A stretch of 64,000 bases of DNA from positions 2,418,001 to 2,482,000 of the forward strand of contig NC_134825.1 in NCBI RefSeq assembly GCF_004210375.1, in the 5' to 3' direction. Positions within the stretch are counted from its first letter, which is position 1; every line of letters starts with the position of its first letter. Of this stretch, positions 56,735-64,000 are shown in pieces. The translations under genes and the position numbers were made by a program. The DNA comes from Tachypleus tridentatus (taxonomy: Eukaryota; Arthropoda; Merostomata; Xiphosura; Limulidae). The notes under the pieces are model-generated. The model was not told the DNA's origin. It searched no databases and saw only the letters and a list, made by a program, of their open reading frames with translations.

Positions 56735-59700
56735 TGCAGCTGCCCCTTGGTGTGGATTCCTGTGTGTGGTGAGTGGATCTCCCAGGGAAGGTTTTGTTCT
56801 TTCAGTTTACCTTCTCTGGGATCTAAACATCCATGCACATGTTTGTCATGCATGGCAACTTGTGAAGGGGAGGAGAGGATCCTGGTGGTTGAGGGGTCCA
56901 ACCCTAACAGACCACTATGGCCTTGAATCCCTGTAGATGGGTAGCCTTGAAGTGGCCCCCCTTGGATCAATTGGCTGACCCACTTGGGCTAGGGTCAACC
57001 AAGTACCAGTGTTGGATGTTCTCAACAGGTGTTGTGCACATTGTATCTGATGCCAGTGTTTGGGCATGCTCATGAAATTCTTGCATTGCTTCAGTGCCCT
57101 TGTTTGACATTGTAGTGCATCACTTATAGGGTTCCATGGTGGGTGGGGTCATTGAGCACCAAAATTTTCCTTTTTTCATTATGGATACTCCAATTAAAAA
57201 TCTTAATAAAACAGTGAAAAACAATGTATAGGTAAATGACTACATCTTGAAGATTCTGAGCAGTAATCTTCAACATCTGTAGCATCTGTTGTACCTCATT
57301 TTCTTATATTACATTTTCTTTCAGACTAAGTTTTATGGCAGATGTCTCCTTTTTTCATTCAGAAGGGATTAGAGGGACTTGCTGGCTCTCCAAAGTCTGT
57401 AAAGAAGCTTTGATCTGGTGAAAACATCCACATCTCAACACAGTGAACTCCTCTTGCATTCAAAGGCAATTGGGGATATACCTATTGAGGTTACACCTCA
57501 TACTACTTTGAATTCATCATGAGGAGTTATTGTTGAGAGGGATTTGAAGAACATCCCAGAGTCAGATATTCTTGATGGTTTCTCCACTCAAGGAGTTTCT
57601 GCACTGAGGTGTATCTCCACTCGCAAAGATGGAATTACGATGCTGACTAATATCCTTGTTCTGACATTTAGATCACCATGTCCATCTGTCACTATCAAGG
57701 CAGGTTACTTAATTGCAGGATACAGCCATACATTTTAAACCCTCTCCGATGTTTCCAGTGTCAGCGGTTCGGTCACTCAAGGACATCATGTCATGGTTCC
57801 TTGACATGTGCTTGTTGTGGTAACAAGGACCATGATGCCTACGAGTGTGAGAAGGACCCTCATTACATCAATTGCAATGGCTATCACTTGTCCTAATTTC
57901 ATTCTTGCTCTAAATGGTTTGAAGAAAAAGAGGTGCAGCATTTGAAAACTATTCATAACATTACTTATCCTGAGGCTTGATAGTTGCTGTCCACCACTTC
58001 ATCTCGGACATATGCTGCTGCACTTTGTTCCACAACTACAGTGGGAGTGCAGACAGATCTCTCTGTGCCTCCAAAAGAATCATTCTCAAAACAAATGAAA
58101 AGTCTTTTGACCTCCATGATTAAAAAAATTGGTGAATCAACTTTAACATCCATCTCTGTCCCTTACATACATTCCAACAAATCCTAAGATCCACTTCCTT
58201 CAGTTCTGGGTACAGGCATTTCCTCGTATACATCTTCCTCTCCCACTCCAAGATGCAAAACAATCATTTGTTGATGTCCTCATTCTCTGGAGTCTCCTCC
58301 TTCCAACAGCAAAGACCTACCCAATCGACCCAGGGCAAGATCCAAGGAGGGAGATAGACCTCCCTCGAATAAAGACAGTAAAGAAAAAAGACATGGTTGT
58401 AAACACAAGAGTTCTCCACCCAATTTGCTTACACTTAAATAAGAATGGCCACCTTGATACAATGGAACTGTTGATGTTTACGTTTTAATCTGGATGACAT
58501 CAAAACACTGATTGCTTCCTGCCATCCTGTATTTTTTTCCTTGCATGAAACATTTCTGCAACCTGCTGATACAGTAACCTTTTGGCAGTTTTTTTTTTGT
58601 ATGGAAATGACAGGCTGTGTGATGGATGAGTGCATGGAGGGGTGGCACTGTTTGGTTGATCAGCATGTGCCTACCCTGTCTTTGCCACTTGACACACCTT
58701 TGGAGGCCGTAGCCATCTGTGTTTCCTTGGGTCGTACCATCACTGTTTGTTTTCTCTTCCTGTCACCTGGAAAGACCTATGATTAATCATCCCTTGATGC
58801 TCCCATTAAACAGTTGCCATCTCTCTTTTTAATCCTGGGGGACTTTAATGGACATCATCCCCACTGGGGAAGTGCTGATATTGATAGTAGGGGTTGCTCT
58901 GTGGAGCATATGCTTTCTGATCACAACCTTTCTCTTTTCAGTAGCAGTTCTTATACATATTTTCATGCACCTAATCAGTCCTTTTCTGCTATTGATCTCA
59001 GAATTTGCTCCCCTTCATTATTCTCCCATTTTTTATGGAGGGTTGACAATTATCCACAAGGCCGTGATAATTTTCCTATAATTGTGAAAGAGACTGATTG
59101 TGGTTGATGCCACCTGACCCACATGCCCTGGTGGAAGCTGGATCCCGCAAACTGGGCCTCTTTTACTGCTGTTGCAGAACTTGATCCTGCCATCATCTGT
59201 ATGCCATCAATTGATGACTGTGTGGCAGCAGTAACTGACTGTATTATACAAGCAGCTGCTCAATGTATTCCTAAAATCTTGACATATTTTCCATGATATA
59301 CTTGTATGTGGTGGAATCCTGCCTGCCATATGGCACAGAAGGCTTAAAAGCAGGCCTGGGATACTATTTGTTGGTATCCCACACTCAAGTCGTATCACTA
59401 TGATGTCAAAGCCAGAAGGAATCTTGAATTAAGTTCACAACCAGTATATCTTCTATCACCAGTTACAAAGTCATATGGGACAAGATTGGAAAGGTCAGTG
59501 GGCAATATAATTCTGTCCCCCTCTCAATCTTGCTCTCTGATGGCCAGGAAGTAGCTGATGCCCAGAGCATTGCCGATACTCTAGGTGAAATCTTTTGCTG
59601 GGTCTCAAGCACTTCTGCTTGTTCCTCCACCTTCTTAGTTATCAAGACTTGGGCATAGCGATCACCCCTTTCCTTTCGAGGTGCTAGTTCACACCCTGTT

Positions 59701-60710
59701 CCTGCTGATATTCAAAAGTGACTGGCCCATTTGTCTTTAACATCTACTTCTATCCAGTTTTTCTGGATTCCGGGCCACGTTGGTATTTGAGGGAACGAAC
59801 CCACAGACATTGCAGCTAAATCTATCTGCTCTGGTGCTATCATTGCTGTGCCTGTTCCATACATGGACTATGGTCCTGTATTTGAGGCAGAGCTCTGTGC
59901 CAGCTGGTGGTTGACTTGGAGTGAACAGTGAGAAAACAAGCTTTTCCAAATAAAACCCTATATTGGATTTTGGCCGTCTTGCTTCTGTAAGGATCGGAAA
60001 ATTGTTCTAACTAGACTGTGCAGTTTTTTTTAACTCGTATGTTTTCTTTTATCTGGAACTGATGCACCAATGTGTTGTCTGTGTAACACTCAGGGCAAAA
60101 TAAGCCACATTTTACTGTCTTGCTGTTGTTGTGACTGTCAACAACGGCACCATTTTAATCATGTTATGTCCCGAGGTTTATCTATAACATTAGACAGTAT
60201 TATTGGTGATGGTGACACTGTCCATTTTAGAAATGTTTTTAGTTTTTAAAGACCATTAATCTTTTTAATGCCATTTAAGTTTTTTATTTTATACATTAGA
60301 CCTTTTTTAATGTGATACCCTTTTAAGAATCACAGTCCATCTAGTTCGATTTTAAATTAGAAAATGGCCGTAATGTCAAATAACTTGAAACCAGGACTGG
60401 AAAGGCCAACTTCAGGTGACTAACACTTATTTTTGAACTTATCCATTAGTCATCCTGCTGAGTTAGCATAATTACAATTATGCTGCAGAATGTCCTTTAC
60501 AACTTGTATTACTGTCATTTTTCTCTCACTGCTGTAGACTAGATATAAACATTGGTTTTATGCTATTTATGTTTGTTATTAAATTTTTTGTTTTTCCTTA
60601 ATTTACTTTTATAAATTTTACTAAATTTAATTTTAACTTTTTACTGGATGTTTGGCACAGATAGCCTAGCTGCTTTGTGCCATAAAACACCAAATCAACC
60701 AACCAATCCT
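56735..60710 (+). mobile_element. Jockey-type LINE (plus), reverse transcriptase deleted
   Basis: A GC-richer leader (56735-57180) is followed by broken reading frames. The gag-like part has a zinc knuckle RCFQCQRFGHSRTSC then CACCGNKDHDAYEC (57750-57850). The endonuclease part has LILGDFNGHHPHWGSADI and EHMLSDHNLSLF (58814-59107). Then, directly after about 59690, RNase H (IQFFWIPGHVGI, 59755) and a C-x2-C...H C-terminal zinc region (about 60075-60125) follow. The 3' tail (60640-60700) ends at 'accaaccaatcc'. The polymerase segment is entirely missing between endonuclease and RNase H. It lies in intron 2 of the GNPTAB-like gene in the same orientation. Confidence 0.82.
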
Positions 60711-62373
60711 GCAAATGCAAAGAGGTGAGCTGTTAGCAGTTTATTTTTATTACAGCTTTGTATCAAAACAAAGGTTGAGTAACCTGTTAAGCTATTCTGC
60801 TTCTATTTAGTGCCCACTGTTGAAATGTTTTTTGTCCCCCAGCCTGTAATTGTTTTTACTTTTGGAAACCATAAAAAGAAAATTGCTGAACAATCAACTC
60901 AACAAAGCAGTTCCTGCAGTGGTTATATGTAGTAACTAATGTATGGTCTTCAGGGCTGAGTATTCATAAGAGCCTTTAGTAGTTTGCCCATTATTTGTAA
61001 TGAAGCCTATTGATTACTGATTGTAAGAAATATTGACATTTTAATAGCTCATCTAATATAAACAATTTCATAATAAGAGAGTGGAAGAACCATTGATTAG
61101 TTAGTACCAAGCCACTGGATATGGAGGGTTCCTCTTTGGGTTGGTATAATCCTGCTGGCATAAGATACATTTTTTGATTGAAAATAAGCAAGTGGTTTTA
61201 GCACCTAGAATTGTAGGGTGGGTCAATTCATTAATGACAACTGGACTATTCCCAGTAATTGTGACCAACTGGATGGATTCTAGTTGTCCTGAGGGCACAG
61301 GTTTGGAATGGTTTGTCCTTGATTTGCATGTTCCTGGAAGTATTTCATGCAATTATTTTTCACATTATCTATAGCTTGACAAATTACCTTGATCATGCTT
61401 AATTTCTTTAACTTGTCAAACCCTAGCATTTATAGGGTGGTTGAACAGCCTCCACATTCTTCCCACATTTATGATACCCTGGAAAGAAAATGGGAATATC
61501 TGTTGATACAGTCGTTTAATAATATTGAATGAAGGGTATGTATTCCCTGCTAGAGATAAAATTGATTGTTTATCAAGTGCTGTTTCTATTGTTTTTTTCC
61601 CTATAGTAAGAAACACACTTCATGAGTTTTCTTCCTATTATTATATTCCAAGAAAGAAATTCATAGTTTAAATTTTTCTTCACACTAACTCCATCACCAT
61701 CTTTTCAATGTAGGATTCTAGATATTTGTCCTGTGAAAAGGTGGGTACCATAGTTGAATGTTAACATTTTCCATATCTGAAAATGTTTCATGTAGGTTGT
61801 AACCCTTCAGTAGGACCACCCATCATATCTTCTTGTTACCAATGTTTATTTGCTTCATCAAGAATAAGCTTTGGATTTACAGAAAATGCTCAAAGGAGAT
61901 AATAAAGAAAGAGGTTGGTCACACCTTCTGAGAAGTGGTATTGTCTAATGCTGTTAATGAAACTGGATTACTACACAATGTTATTTTGTGCAGAAGTGAG
62001 AAGTTTTTCACTGGTTTGGAACATGCTCAAAATTATTCTACCAATAGTCTTAAGGCATAGCTAACTGTATTCTGAATAGGTATGAACATCTACTACTAGG
62101 TTGTTGTTAATCCCTTTGACCTAAAACTAGTGTCAAATTCCATTTTACATATTTCATTGAGTAGAAGCAGTCTTCTTCATACAACTGAATACACTTAGCT
62201 TACAGTGTGGACTAGATACAGTTGTCTTCACACATCTTATTCTCTGTATGTTTAACTAAGTATGAGTTATTTCCCCTCAGTTTTTTAAATTGTTCTTTTT
62301 TAAGCTTTTTGGTTTCATCTATTGATATTTATGTCTAGTAAAATTTAAAAAAGAAAAAAAAATATTATTCCAG
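60711..62373. other. GNPTAB-like intron 2, last part
   Basis: AT-rich intron up to the exon 3 acceptor. No supported gene or repeat. Confidence 0.5.
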
Positions 62374-62490
62374 GCTTTGCCAGTATGTGCCAATAGATGC
62401 TGTTTATACCTGGGTGAACGGGACAGATCCAAAGCTTTTGGCTGAATTGCTACGTGTCAAAGAAGGTTTAATACTCCATGTGAATTCAAG
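62374..62490 (+). CDS. GNPTAB: GNPTAB-like, coding exon 3 (partial gene continues)
   Basis: Acceptor 'attattccag' then G completes the Arg begun in exon 2; the exon reads [19 protein letters not shown] then [13 protein letters not shown] and ends ...NSR at GTAACT (62491). [13 protein letters not shown] is the start of the catalytic region (stealth conserved region 1) shared by GNPTAB enzymes; the Asn-Gly-Thr is a possible glycosylation site. Length 117 bp, phase 2 out. The remaining exons, including the rest of the catalytic region and the Notch-type repeats known in GNPTAB, lie beyond the window. Confidence 0.93.
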
Positions 62491-64000
62491 GTAACTGCAA
62501 CTTAATTCTGATAATGTATAGGCTTACCTGCATATATGTATGTGCTGTTTCTTGTAGAGTACGTGTTTCATGGCTAATAAATTACAAAGTAATAATCAAT
62601 TGTATGTAGTAATAAAATGGTATAAAATGAAAATACTGTAAGACTATGAACTGAGCTTCACAGTAGTAGTGTTTTGTGTGGACAGTTTACACTGTCATTG
62701 GTTGTCATCTATTGACTTGATAACATTACAACGTGATGCTCTAAAAATAAAAGCATTGTTCTCAGCAGTAATGTAGTGAATTCATTTGGGGCTCCCAGAA
62801 CAAATACCACGTGACAAATGTGTAAATGTTTTGGTTGGTAAAGGCAGTATTAAACAATAATGAGTTATGGTAGAGAGGACAACCTTTATTACAGTCAGTG
62901 TACCACATCCACACTGGAGCACAGTGGAAGGGGGTTCAGTAAGACTGTGAACTGCATGTCAGCCAGTAGTGTTGGAGATCTACACAATACTAATGGTTCC
63001 TTGACTGCTGACAGGTACATGTGCAGACTTTTCCATCACATTATTCCAACAAAACCAAGACCTGTTTGTCAGAGATTCATCTTCCAACAAAATTGTAATG
63101 TCAAATGTGTAACAAATGTTACCTGACAGTGGAAATAGTTGATGGGACAGAAACATCTATGGCTTGGCTTATTCATTCTGAAGTAAATATTAGTAAGTTT
63201 TTTTGGGCTTGCATGGAAACTGAGGTGGTAAAAACAGCAACTTATTAATTTGGCTGGATTGAGTGGAGCAGTGAAGACATGTGGAACAATTCTTCACAAT
63301 AATCACTTCATAAAACAAACGTAAAATAGTAGTGCCCCACACAACTTTACTTTTTTTCTGTTTTCCATAATAAAATATTATGCTACTTATAAGTTGACCA
63401 GTAACTTGTGGTTACACGTTGTTTTCAATATCTGTATGTCTATCATTTGTACATTTTTGTAATTATTTCTAATATTTTACATTTCTGTTATATGCTTTAT
63501 GTAGCTATTATGTTAAGAAATATTTTACTTGTAAATTTTTAACTAAGAGAAAGTTTGGATAAGATTTTGTTTCTTATAGCTACTAAAAATATGCATCATT
63601 CATCACTGGTAAAACATGAAGTTGTATTTGCATAGTGTATGAATTTTACATCCTTAGCCAGTGGATTAAAAAGGTAGAATGTACATCTTGTGTTGTATAT
63701 TTAGATAAAAAATGCATTTACTTAGAATATTGGGATAAGTTCACAGAATAATTTTAACAGGAGATTTGATCATGATATTTATTATGAAGCTGGTACACAA
63801 GAATGAATGAAATAATGTTTATATGCAAAATAAATTGCAAAATTAACCATTTTTATCAGTTTAACATTTTAAACACTTTTATACTGAACTTTTTAATGGA
63901 CTAGCAGTTCCAAAATTCCAAATCCATGTTGGCTTGGTGCTTTCCTGTTATTTTCCATAAGAATTAGAGTCCCTCAGGGCTGTGTCTTGAGTGTCATACT
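62491..64000. other. GNPTAB-like intron 3, incomplete
   Basis: AT-rich intron sequence running off the window. An 88-codon open frame (62860-63126) has no recognised motif and no splice context that ties it to the gene. Confidence 0.45.

Overview
The window looks like AT-rich, intron-rich arthropod genomic DNA. Large introns, two animal-type genes, two tRNA-derived SINE families and a varied set of decayed transposons point to a chelicerate, possibly a horseshoe crab. The lineage is an inference from remembered repeat and gene styles, not from a search. There is no bacterial gene, operon, CRISPR array or genuine tRNA gene.

Two host genes are supported, arranged divergently. (1) A C2H2 zinc-finger gene lies on the minus strand (coding exons 34345-34249, 26009-25903, 14579-14396, 6944-5839). 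All three introns have GT/AG ends and matching phases, giving 497 residues with an acidic N-terminus and about ten fingers. Its 3' end is decaying: a one-base loss breaks an eleventh finger, and more ruined fingers follow in the trailer. (2) The first three coding exons of a GNPTAB-like gene lie on the plus strand (48140-48268, 55000-55085, 62374-62490). It encodes the N-acetylglucosamine-1-phosphotransferase alpha/beta precursor that tags lysosomal enzymes, and it continues beyond the window.

Most of the rest is repeats. 1-5215: an 85-bp satellite split by a DNA transposon (copy 1). 7330-8910: a 42-bp minisatellite. 9370-12845: two Penelope-like retroelement fragments head to head. 13722-14045: an inverted pair of Penelope-type end repeats with hammerhead-like cores. 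14797-20680: a dead Jockey-type LINE (minus), split by DNA transposon copy 2, which is itself split by a 150-bp foldback. 19749-20190, 20700-21545 and 22827-24165: tandem arrays of 76, 94 and 96 bp. 28480-31670: a decayed DIRS-type retroelement (minus), split by DNA transposon copy 3. 34791-37478: SINEs and a complete 1053-bp non-autonomous hAT element with 8-bp target duplications. 41868-42033: a near-perfect foldback. 43066-47795: SINEs plus Gypsy-integrase and hAT-type relics. 56735-60710: a second Jockey-type LINE inside GNPTAB intron 2, lacking its reverse transcriptase.

The most interesting system is the DNA transposon present three times (499-2794, 16270-18588, 29244-29804). Its ends begin CACTG, its target duplication is TAA/TTA, and its cysteine-rich protein has a D...D...C-x2-C...H...E layout typical of RNase-H-like transposases. 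I cannot assign it to a named family. One copy is an internally deleted derivative that carries an inverted piece of the retroelement it sits in.
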